Source: Kiritimatiellia bacterium (lineage in GTDB: Bacteria > Verrucomicrobiota > Kiritimatiellia > RFP12 > UBA1067). Taken from it: a stretch of 38,994 bases of DNA. The stretch is from positions 1-38,994 of the forward strand of contig JAFXEU010000079.1 of the NCBI GenBank assembly GCA_017520845.1, read 5' to 3'. The translations under genes were made by a program, and so were the position numbers. A model generated the notes under the pieces. That model was not told the DNA's origin. It did not search any database and worked only from the letters and a program-made list of their open reading frames with translations. Shown here in pieces: positions 8,005 to 15,421 of this stretch (positions are counted from its first letter, which is position 1; every line of letters starts with the position of its first letter).

Positions 8005-9075
8005 ATGAAACTGGTAAGCACGGTTGCATTATCATTTATCGGTGTTTTGTGCACGGCATTTGCCGGTGAAGTCGGCATTTCGGCCAATGCGACATTGAAA
8101 GACGGTTCTGTCGTAAAAGGCGAATTTCTGACTAGGACGATCAACGGCTCGACACTCTTCTCGAAGACTCTTGCGCTCGATTCCAGGAATGTACGCTCGC
8201 TCTCATTCTCGAACACAAACGGCGAAGCGAAGGTCGAGCTTGTAAACGGTGATAAATTCGCGATAAAAGTTGCAGATCCGACATTGACCGTAAAGTCACT
8301 TCTCGGCGAACTTAAAATCCCGCGTGAAAACTTCCGTTCGATTTCTTTTTCGGGCAGGAAGAAGGGTAATTCATCCTCGGATGCCGGGCTGGCGTTTCAT
8401 TGCACATTTGACGATGAAGCCTCTCTTTTGTCGCCAAATGTCGGCCCCTTTGTTAAACTTGAGTTAGGGAAGATAAAGCCAAATTCCGGTTTCAACGGCA
8501 GTTCAGGTTCTCTGTTTGTCAATCCGGGAATAGCAGGCGCTGAAATACGATTTCCTAAAGGTTTTTTTGCGCAGGAAGGGGCGATTGAATTCTGGGCCAA
8601 TATGGCTAGCGGTAAAACTGAATTTTCAACAGGCGGCGACCCCCGCTTTTTCGTAATACATACTTCTGCCGGAACGGAAATTGCCCATCTCGAATTTGCG
8701 TCAAATAACGGTTCTGGCAATTCTGGTTTTGGCGGGACTTTTTGCGGTTTGCGGGCACAGACGAATCAAGGGTTTTCTTATATGATGCCATATTCTGACG
8801 TGTTCAAAGGTGCGGACTACAACGGTTGGCATCACTATGCTCTTATATGGACGCCAAACAGTATTAAAATCTTCATTGACGGGAAAGTAGTATGCGGTTC
8901 TAACGGTATCGTAAATACAAATTTGATTATGGATTCAGAGATTGTCATGAGCATCCCTCTAAATCGTAGGACTGGCAAATCGTACAACAATAAATCCGCG
9001 TTTTTTATGGACGAACTCAAGATTTGGCAAGGGAAGATCCAATCCTCGCAGTTTAAGGACCTCTTGATAAATTGA
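8005..9075 (+). CDS. Secreted LamG/concanavalin-like domain protein
   Basis: 356 residues. The signal peptide (hydrophobic residues 3-19, cut at TAFA/GE near residue 20) directs export. Residues ~25-115 look like a beta-sandwich repeat (ATLKDGSVVKGEF, LVNGDKFAIKV, LLGELKIPRENFRSISF), reminiscent of small domains found before LamG modules in PVC-group proteins. Residues ~130-350 fit a LamG (Laminin_G_3-type) jelly roll: GLAFHCTFDD, AIEFWAN, WHHYALIWTPNSIKIFIDGKVV and FMDELKIWQG. Such domains bind carbohydrate or act as adhesive modules. No catalytic domain is seen. It is probably first in an operon with the two glycosyltransferases (40-nt gap). The start is supported by AGGAGGGG. Confidence 0.8.
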   Translation: MKLVSTVALSFIGVLCTAFAGEVGISANATLKDGSVVKGEFLTRTINGSTLFSKTLALDSRNVRSLSFSNTNGEAKVELVNGDKFAIKVADPTLTVKSLLGELKIPRENFRSISFSGRKKGNSSSDAGLAFHCTFDDEASLLSPNVGPFVKLELGKIKPNSGFNGSSGSLFVNPGIAGAEIRFPKGFFAQEGAIEFWANMASGKTEFSTGGDPRFFVIHTSAGTEIAHLEFASNNGSGNSGFGGTFCGLRAQTNQGFSYMMPYSDVFKGADYNGWHHYALIWTPNSIKIFIDGKVVCGSNGIVNTNLIMDSEIVMSIPLNRRTGKSYNNKSAFFMDELKIWQGKIQSSQFKDLLIN

Positions 9076-9115
9076 TTTGGCGATTTTAGTGTTTTTCTGA
9101 GAAATAATTGATTCT

Positions 9116-10129
9116 ATGTCATCCGATGATTTTGTAGAAGTTGCGCTGGCCGCTGATAAAAATTATATTGTAGGGTTGATCGTAACTGCATGCAGTATCG
9201 CGAAATCTTCCTCTCCAGATGCAAGCGTACGGTTTCACATTCTCTTTAGCGGATTCTCTGAAGCGGACAAAGTTGATGTTAGGCAAAAACTCATATCATG
9301 CAAAAGCAACTGTGAAGTGTTGTTTTACGATGTTTCAAAGGTCGACTTTTCTTTTTTGCCTCTGTATGCATCAAGTCGTATGACATATGCAAGATTAATT
9401 TTGCCACGCCTTCTTGCAGAAACGGAATTTGTCATTTATACCGATGTTGATACGCTTTGGCTTGATGATATATCTCAACTCTGGAAACTCAGATATGAAA
9501 TTCCTCTGATAGCGTGCCCTCGTGAACAATCTGAAAAAACCATAGATATGGAAGAAGAGTGGTTCACGTCAAGAGGCTTGAGATTCAATAGAGATACATA
9601 TTTTTGTGCGGGCATTTCTTTTTACAATTTATCGGTTATAAGGGAGTCCGGTATTTTCGACAAGGTTTTTGAATTCGGTAAAAAATTCGATAACTTCAAT
9701 TGTGCCGATCAGTCTATGCTTTATGCAACGATAGGAGAACAGGTTAAGTTGCTGCCGGACCGATGGCAAACATTCCCCAAAAACGGCATTCCTGCTTCTA
9801 ATGATCACAACGTTGTTTTGCATTACGCCGGAGAAGCTCCGTGGAAAGTGACATTTTGCACTCATATGATTACCGATACGCAACTTTTGTGGTTTGACGT
9901 ATGCGCTAATGTGTTTAACGAATCTGTGTGGCGGTCATTGCGCAGGTTTTATTCGGCTTTTAGGATAATAAAATCGAGAACGCTTTTTGTTTTGTTATTT
10001 AAAATATGGCCGACTTCAATTTTTGGAAGGTTTCTTTTAAAATGCGTCGGAATAAGGAAATTCAATGAATCCCTTAGATGCCGCAAGCGGTATCTTAAAG
10101 GTTTTATTGCAGACGGGGGCGGCAGATGA
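9116..10129 (+). CDS. Family 8 glycosyltransferase
   Basis: 337 residues, close to LgtC/GspA-type enzymes. The N-terminus (VALAADKNYIVGLIVTACSI) and the metal-binding DxD motif in VIYTDVDTLW (Asp110, Asp112) mark GT8. The pattern continues with CADQSMLYA, LPDRWQTF and a C-terminal HYAGEAPWK, which aligns with the family's H-x-x-G-x-x-KPW motif. GT8 enzymes transfer Glc or Gal from UDP-sugars with retention, typically to LPS or glycoprotein. The last ~80 residues are basic and may contact the membrane. No Shine-Dalgarno is obvious before the ATG, which lies 40 nt after the LamG gene. It overlaps the next glycosyltransferase by four bases (ATGA). The acceptor is unknown; a glycan on the neighbouring surface proteins is only a guess. 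Confidence 0.88.
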   Translation: MSSDDFVEVALAADKNYIVGLIVTACSIAKSSSPDASVRFHILFSGFSEADKVDVRQKLISCKSNCEVLFYDVSKVDFSFLPLYASSRMTYARLILPRLLAETEFVIYTDVDTLWLDDISQLWKLRYEIPLIACPREQSEKTIDMEEEWFTSRGLRFNRDTYFCAGISFYNLSVIRESGIFDKVFEFGKKFDNFNCADQSMLYATIGEQVKLLPDRWQTFPKNGIPASNDHNVVLHYAGEAPWKVTFCTHMITDTQLLWFDVCANVFNESVWRSLRRFYSAFRIIKSRTLFVLLFKIWPTSIFGRFLLKCVGIRKFNESLRCRKRYLKGFIADGGGR

Positions 10130-11289
10130 AATCAATTCTGTGGGTTTTAAACGGATGTGGATTGGAAGGTAAAGGCATAACAGGGGGACCGGTGCGCTTC
10201 TATGAGATTTCGCGCCGTTTCTCATCATACGGAATAAAGCAGCATTTGCTTACGACCCGAGGCGGAAAAATAATGCAGACCACGCTGGGTTGCAATCTGC
10301 CGATGACTGTACTTCCAGCATCATTCATTCTTAAAAATGAGCCGTGCAGACCTTTTAGGTTTTGGAGTTATCTTCTCACTTCGTTTTTATGGAGATTTTT
10401 CAAGAGACATATACCGAAGTCCGAGACGATAATAACCGTCAGTGATTACTTTTGCGACATTATACCGGCTCTTAAATTGAAAAAAAGATTCGGATCCAAA
10501 TGGATCGCATGGATTCATCATTGCGAGTCCGATCCAAAAACTCGCCCGGGAAATAGACTTGTAAACGAAATTACCGCAAGGATGCAAAGGTGGAGCTTTA
10601 AAAAAATCGCGAGATATGCGGACGCCGCATGGATAAACGATACAATCGCCGGTGACGAAATAGAGAGACGGTTGCTGTCGTTGGGAATGCCGTCCGCGAA
10701 AATACGCAGGATGAAAAACGGCATAAATGTTCAGGATATCTGCAATATTCCCGAACCTGATGAAAAATCGGTTGATGCAGTGATGATTGGCGCTCGTCCC
10801 AACAAGGGTTTGTTTGATATTGTTCCGATATGGAAGCGTCTCTGTGAAATACGGCCGAACACGTCACTTGTAGTTATGGGCGGAATGAGCGGAGAATCAG
10901 AAGTCGTTGGTGAAGTAGAAAAGCTTAATCTTCCGATCGATTTTTTTAAGCCGGACAATGGATTTCTGTCGGCAAAAGATTATTACGAAAGAATCAAAAA
11001 GGCGCGTGTTTTATTCGCGCCAAGTCACGAGGAAGGATGGGGAATCGCTGTATGCGAGGCTATGGCTTTAGGACTCCCGGTGGTAGCGTATGATCTTGCG
11101 GCATATCAAAAAATTTATAAAGACTCCTACTATCCTGTTGAATGTTTTAATTTTGAAAAGTTTGTTAATGCAATAATAGATGTTTTAGACAATCCATCTG
11201 TAATATCTGAACTTAAGGCGAAGGGCCTTTTTACGGCAGCAAAATATGACTGGGACAAAATCGCTGAAGACGATAGTAATTTCGTATGA
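10126..11289 (+). CDS. Family 4 (GT-B) glycosyltransferase
   Basis: 387 residues. The C-terminal half has the GT4 signature: a phosphate-contact region RPNKGLFDIVPIWKRL near 225, LVVMGG, and an EX7E motif in EEGWGIAVCEAMALGLPVV near residue 301. These are retaining enzymes using nucleotide sugars. The N-terminal half (GPVRFYEISRRFSSYG) is the usual variable acceptor-binding Rossmann domain. It overlaps the GT8 gene by ATGA and is probably translationally coupled to it. The product is likely cytoplasmic or peripheral at the inner membrane, acting in surface polysaccharide or protein glycosylation. It ends 45 nt before the -35 box of the next surface gene, with no terminator between. Confidence 0.88.
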   Translation: MKSILWVLNGCGLEGKGITGGPVRFYEISRRFSSYGIKQHLLTTRGGKIMQTTLGCNLPMTVLPASFILKNEPCRPFRFWSYLLTSFLWRFFKRHIPKSETIITVSDYFCDIIPALKLKKRFGSKWIAWIHHCESDPKTRPGNRLVNEITARMQRWSFKKIARYADAAWINDTIAGDEIERRLLSLGMPSAKIRRMKNGINVQDICNIPEPDEKSVDAVMIGARPNKGLFDIVPIWKRLCEIRPNTSLVVMGGMSGESEVVGEVEKLNLPIDFFKPDNGFLSAKDYYERIKKARVLFAPSHEEGWGIAVCEAMALGLPVVAYDLAAYQKIYKDSYYPVECFNFEKFVNAIIDVLDNPSVISELKAKGLFTAAKYDWDKIAEDDSNFV

Positions 11290-11333
11290 TCTATTTAAAA
11301 GGTGACTCGCCCCGGTTAAAAAGTGCGGAGCAC

Positions 11334-11362
11334 TTGCTTTATTTTACGAAAAGGAGTATAAT
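11334..11362 (+). promoter_or_regulatory. Promoter of the third surface-gene leader
   Basis: TTGCTT (11334-11339), 17-bp spacer, TATAAT (11357-11362). The predicted start near 11369 gives a leader of about 235 nt. Position and spacing match the promoter at 4593-4621. Confidence 0.72.
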
Positions 11363-11375
11363 TCAGATATTCTCT

Positions 11376-11570
11376 ATGAAGGGGATTATGACAGATACGC
11401 TTGAGAATTGCGTTTTAACCGCGCCTGACGGCTGCGGACGCGATTCTTGTACCCCCCCCCCCACTGCTCTAAGAATACTATCTAACGCCGTTTTAAGCGC
11501 GTTAATTTCATTACAATTTAAACCCAAGTCCATTATGGGGATTTGCTCCATAGTGGGCTTTCGTTTATTC
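11376..11570 (+). ncRNA. Structured 5' leader RNA (copy 2) with C tract
   Basis: Same architecture as 4634-4836. GGGG (11381-11384) could pair with the C tract. A 10-bp stem, GAGAATTGCG (11403-11412) with CGCGATTCTT (11439-11448), encloses CCGC-GCC-TGAC-GGC-T-GCGG (11419-11437). Then come 11 C (11452-11462), a hairpin AACGC/GCGTT (11484-11503), and CATTATGGGGA/GCTCCATAGTG (11531-11555) followed by GGCTTTCGTTTATT. Across the 49-nt core (11403-11451 against 4661-4709) I count eight differences. Six fall in stems and all keep pairing, including one T-A to C-G double change; two fall in loops. An ORF from the ATG at 11376 to 11582 reads through the C tract as three prolines in the same frame as copy 1. 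Confidence 0.68.
11452..11462 (+). repeat. Homopolymeric C tract (11 C)
   Basis: Eleven consecutive C occur at the same place in the leader as the 14-C tract at 4710-4723, directly after the conserved stem and GTA. Confidence 0.9.
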
Positions 11571-11603
11571 ATAAATAACTGAAAACTAAAAAAGGAGACA
11601 GTA

Positions 11604-14600
11604 ATGATAAAACGAGTCTTATCAAAATTGCGAAAAGTGACGATGTCACTGTTCGCGGTACTGTGCGCAGGCGCAGTATGGGCTGAAGAAGGTGAGGTGA
11701 CAACTCCGGAGGTAACTCCAGAGCCTGATCCCGCTCCGTCCACATCGGCGCTGTCGATAGATTCAAGTGCGGGTTATGTCCTTACGGGATTAGGTGAATT
11801 GGGCGATCAGGCGGCACTTGTCTTTACGAACTCATCGGCGGCAATTAATTGGACGGTTCCTCGTAATCTTAAGAATGTTGAGATGCTCGTCGTTGGTGGT
11901 GGCGGTGGTGGCGGTGGTCACTACTATAACGCAACGGCTAAGAACTGTCAGGGCGGTGCCGGCGGTGGCGCTGGTGCTGTAGTTACTGGTTTTATTAAGG
12001 ATCTCGCGGCGGATCAGGTTGTAAATGTTACCGTCGGTGCGGGCGGTGCCGGTGGTGCTGCTACCACTTCTGCTACGACTGGTGCGGGTAAGGGTGGCAA
12101 TGGCGGTAATACCGTTCTTAAGGTCGGTGACGTAACCTATGTTACCGCTTATGGTGGTGGCGGCGACGGTGGATATAATTCCGCTGGCGTTGCTAATGGC
12201 GGTTCTAACTCTGGTGTTAGAGGGACTAAAACGGCTGCGGCTCTTAAGTCCGTGACGGTTGTCGGCGAAGGCGCTGAGAATCTTGTTTCAGATATCGTCG
12301 CGCGCGCTAACATAGGCGGCGGCGGCTATACGACATCTTCCGGTTATCCAGGTGCTGGCGGTGGTGGTGCTGATAGCGCTGGACATCCGACTTACGGCGG
12401 TTCTAGTTGCGGTGGTACCGGTGGCTTTGGATATGTATCTTATATCACCGGAGAACGTGTAGTTTATGGCGCTGGCGGTGGCGGCGGTATCGGTAAGAAT
12501 GGTGGCGATGCTACTTATTTAGAAGATGACTGGATACCACTTCTTGAAGGTGCAGGTCTCGGTAAAGCCGGTCAGCCTGGCTCTGACGCTCTCGCTAACC
12601 AGGGCGCTGGTGGCGGTGGCGGCAGCTGGAAGCAGAAAGGCGGTAATGGCGGCTCAGGTATTGTAGTTCTTCGTTTCGCTTATTCTGATGTTGATATTCC
12701 TGTTGATGTTGCGGCTAATATTCTTCCTAAGATTTCCGATAAGGCCTATACTGGTTCGGCCTTGGTTTCGGGTCTTGAAAATACATACGCTTATACGGTC
12801 GAGGAACTCGGCGAGCGCATTAATGTCGGTCAGCAGACTGTTCGCGTAACCCTTAACGACGGTTATGTTTGGGCTGATGGTGATGCTAATAAGTCTAAAG
12901 ATTTCACTTGGAACATTACTCAGGAAGCTAATAATTGGAAGGTTGAGCCTTATCTCTCTCATACGGCGTGGCCTGATAATTTCGCTTCTTCAGTAAACTT
13001 TAAGTTTACAGCTCCCGAAACGAGCTTCGGCGTTCTTCAGGCGGAACTTTCGAAAGACGGCGCGGCTCCTCAATCTTTCAGCGGTACTCTCCCGACTGAA
13101 CCTGGTTCTTATACTCTTAGGTATTGGGTCGAAGGGAATGATAACTGGGCGGCTAAAGAGTGGACTGTAAACTTCAAGATTTATCGCTCTGAGGCGTTTG
13201 CTGAGGGTTATAAGGTTTATGGTCTTGGCGAAAATGGTGATGAAGTAGCTGTAGTATTTACTCAGAACGCTACCTGGACCGTTCCCGCTAACCTTAAGAG
13301 CGCTCAGTTCCTCGTTGTCGGCGGCGGCGGCGGCGGCGGTGCCGACAACCACTATGACGCTGCGGCAGGTGGTGCCGGCGGCGGCGGTGGCGGTGTTGTA
13401 ACCGGCGAAGTTGATTTAATCAAGGATGCTACAGTCGCTGTTACCATTGGTGCTGGCGGTGCTGGTGGTGTATTGTCGACCGATCAGAAAGATGGTGCAT
13501 CGTCAGGTTATTATTACGGTGGTTCCAAGAAGGGCGGTAATACTACACTTGCTGTCGGCGGTACTACTTATGTTACTGCGTACGGCGGTGGTCGCGATCA
13601 GGGCGTAACTAAGAAGAATACTTCGTCAATTACCACAGCGAATATGAGAGAAGGCGGCCAGGGTGGATCTAACGGTGGCTCGCGCGGCGGAATTACGGCT
13701 GATCAGTCTAAGAATCCAACAATGGGTGCGGTAGCATCTAACGCGGCTCTTCGCAATTGCACAACTTATGGTAATAAGGGTGGTAAGGGATGTTCTGAAT
13801 ACTTCTACGGCTATCCCTCGGCTGGTGGTGGCGGTGGTGCTACTGAAGCTGGTGGTGACGCCGGTAATAATGCTGCTGGTTGGCCAGGCGGTAAGGGCGG
13901 CGAAGGCTTAGCCTCTGATATTACCGGTGCTCGCCTCGTCTATGGTTCAGGCGGTGGCGGTGCTTCTACCCAGGGTGGCTTAGGCGGTATTGGCGGTTCT
14001 GGCGCTGGTAACGGCGGCGATCGTGAAGACGCTCAGGGTACTTCGGCTCTCGCTAACCAGGGCGGTGGCGGCGGCGGCTCAAGCCGTGAGACTACGAATG
14101 GCGGCAACGGCGGCTCGGGCGTTGTTGTAATCCGTTACTCCGTCTACGCGGCTGAGGTTGATGGTGTGCCTTACGCGACGCTTAGCGAAGCGTTCGACGC
14201 TGCTCAGGCCGGAGAGACGGTTAAGCTTCTCAATGATGTTACGCTCGCTGAAAAGCTCACCATTAAGAAGGCTGTAACGCTCGATCTTAACGGCTGCACG
14301 CTCAGCGAGACTGTTACTGACAATTACGGCGCTCTTTATGTCGGAACGGCCGGTAATCTTACAATCACCGATTCTGCCGAGGGCGGTAAGATCGCGACTG
14401 ACGGCGGCGTAGTTGTCGGCAACTACGGTACTGTTACCGTTAATGGCGGCACGATCGAAGCCGGCGCGGTAGCCGAGGATGACGTAGCTGTCTACAACTT
14501 CTACTATAATGGCTCGACTTATGGTAAGTTGACCGTTAATGGCGGTAAGGTCGGTCGTATCTGGAACTGCGGTAATGCGAATATCACGGCTGGCGAAGTT

Positions 14601-15212
14601 GTCGATATCGACAATAGCGGCGCTATGACGATCGCTGGGGCTGCGACTGTTTCTGGTACTGTTATCATTAAGAATGGTTCTGACGCGGCGGAAGTTCCCG
14701 GCGCTGGTACGCTCACTGCTCCTGAAGGATTTACAGCCGAATCTGGCGTAGATGGCTATAAGGTTGTTTATGCAGATGGTAAGTATACGCTTGTTCTTGC
14801 TTGGACCGCTCCTATGCCTAAAAAGGACGGCGAGGCTCCCATCACCGAGGAGTACACACCTGATGTTCTCGCGGTTCTTGAGGCGGCTGTTGCTACAAGC
14901 GTCGATGTTAAGGTTAACGGCGTAGAATTGAAGGGCGATGAAGCTATCAAGGCTCTCAACACTGCTGTTGCAAGCTTTGATAATGCGCTCACCTTCGATG
15001 GTACTGCTGCTAACTTGGACATCGTAATCGAGGTAACCGAGGTCAATGCCGAGGATCCCGCCGCTTCGACGGTCGTCGTCAAGCGCGGCGAAACCGTTCT
15101 CAGCGTCAAGACCGGCATTACGCCTACGGTTAAGTACTTCTATCCTGAGACTAAGACTTGGGGTTCTGATGAGCCGGAATCTGGCGCAGTCCTCTTCAAG
15201 CTTGTATTCTAA
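11604..15212 (+). CDS. Giant exported Gly-rich and beta-helix surface protein
   Basis: 1202 residues. The signal peptide (LSKLRKVTMSLFAVLCAGAVWA, cut near 27) is related to those of the other two surface proteins. It is followed by a Thr/Pro/Glu-rich stretch. Two Gly-rich modules (~94-356 and ~568-844) each begin W-x-VP-x-NLK...LVVGGGGGGG and end GNGGSG-VV-RY/F, as in known Gly-rich bacterial surface domains. Between them lies a ~200-residue beta-rich linker (SDKAYTGSALVSG, AGDANKSKDFTW-like segments). Residues ~850-1050 are a beta-helix block (YATLSEAFDAAQAGETVKLL, VTLDLNGCTL, VNGGTIEAG). The C-terminal domain ends ...GAVLFKLVF and has no sorting motif that I recognise. AAGGAGA lies before the ATG. 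It is probably an adhesive or matrix protein (inference). Confidence 0.85.
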   Translation: MIKRVLSKLRKVTMSLFAVLCAGAVWAEEGEVTTPEVTPEPDPAPSTSALSIDSSAGYVLTGLGELGDQAALVFTNSSAAINWTVPRNLKNVEMLVVGGGGGGGGHYYNATAKNCQGGAGGGAGAVVTGFIKDLAADQVVNVTVGAGGAGGAATTSATTGAGKGGNGGNTVLKVGDVTYVTAYGGGGDGGYNSAGVANGGSNSGVRGTKTAAALKSVTVVGEGAENLVSDIVARANIGGGGYTTSSGYPGAGGGGADSAGHPTYGGSSCGGTGGFGYVSYITGERVVYGAGGGGGIGKNGGDATYLEDDWIPLLEGAGLGKAGQPGSDALANQGAGGGGGSWKQKGGNGGSGIVVLRFAYSDVDIPVDVAANILPKISDKAYTGSALVSGLENTYAYTVEELGERINVGQQTVRVTLNDGYVWADGDANKSKDFTWNITQEANNWKVEPYLSHTAWPDNFASSVNFKFTAPETSFGVLQAELSKDGAAPQSFSGTLPTEPGSYTLRYWVEGNDNWAAKEWTVNFKIYRSEAFAEGYKVYGLGENGDEVAVVFTQNATWTVPANLKSAQFLVVGGGGGGGADNHYDAAAGGAGGGGGGVVTGEVDLIKDATVAVTIGAGGAGGVLSTDQKDGASSGYYYGGSKKGGNTTLAVGGTTYVTAYGGGRDQGVTKKNTSSITTANMREGGQGGSNGGSRGGITADQSKNPTMGAVASNAALRNCTTYGNKGGKGCSEYFYGYPSAGGGGGATEAGGDAGNNAAGWPGGKGGEGLASDITGARLVYGSGGGGASTQGGLGGIGGSGAGNGGDREDAQGTSALANQGGGGGGSSRETTNGGNGGSGVVVIRYSVYAAEVDGVPYATLSEAFDAAQAGETVKLLNDVTLAEKLTIKKAVTLDLNGCTLSETVTDNYGALYVGTAGNLTITDSAEGGKIATDGGVVVGNYGTVTVNGGTIEAGAVAEDDVAVYNFYYNGSTYGKLTVNGGKVGRIWNCGNANITAGEVVDIDNSGAMTIAGAATVSGTVIIKNGSDAAEVPGAGTLTAPEGFTAESGVDGYKVVYADGKYTLVLAWTAPMPKKDGEAPITEEYTPDVLAVLEAAVATSVDVKVNGVELKGDEAIKALNTAVASFDNALTFDGTAANLDIVIEVTEVNAEDPAASTVVVKRGETVLSVKTGITPTVKYFYPETKTWGSDEPESGAVLFKLVF

Positions 15213-15226
15213 ACTAACTAATACTC

Positions 15227-15254
15227 AAGCGAGGGGGTCTTCTCCCCCTCGCTT
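15227..15254 (+). terminator. Hairpin terminator after the third surface gene
   Basis: An 11-bp perfect stem AAGCGAGGGGG/CCCCCTCGCTT with a TCTTCT loop lies 15 nt after the stop codon. The tail is A-rich (CAAAAAATAATTTT) rather than a clean U run, so termination could be helped by the second hairpin at 15269-15316. Confidence 0.7.
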
Positions 15255-15268
15255 CAAAAAATAATTTT

Positions 15269-15316
15269 GCGTTGCCCGTGAAGGAGTTTTGTGACCCCTC
15301 CTCGCACGGGCAGCGC
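15269..15316 (+). other. Second strong hairpin between the surface locus and serA
   Basis: GCGTTGCCCGTG (15269-15280) pairs with CACGGGCAGCGC (15305-15316), 12 bp with one G-U. Inside it, AGGAG pairs with CTCCT. It is followed by TTTATAAT. It may be a backup terminator. The rest of the 209-nt gap holds the serA promoter. Confidence 0.5.
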
Positions 15317-15350
15317 TTTATAATACTAACGCCTTCACTAGACAGCAAGA

Positions 15351-15362
15351 TTTTGATATAAT
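15351..15362 (+). promoter_or_regulatory. serA promoter element TTTTGATATAAT
   Basis: TATAAT (15357-15362) is preceded directly by TTTTGA. No good -35 hexamer lies 16-19 bp upstream. The same 12-mer occurs before the AICAR transformylase and nadE genes, and as TTTTGATATTAT before the gene at 35922. The predicted transcript start is near 15369. Confidence 0.6.
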
Positions 15363-15369
15363 AACCGAC

Positions 15370-15387
15370 ATCTTCATGCGTGAAGAT
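15370..15387 (+). promoter_or_regulatory. 5'-terminal hairpin of the serA transcript
   Basis: ATCTTCA, TGCG loop, TGAAGAT forms a perfect 7-bp stem at the predicted 5' end of the mRNA. Such a hairpin would protect the 5' end from decay. No ligand-binding fold is evident. Confidence 0.45.
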
Positions 15388-15421
15388 AAATATTCCACGA
15401 TAACTCTACGGAAGAAATAAA

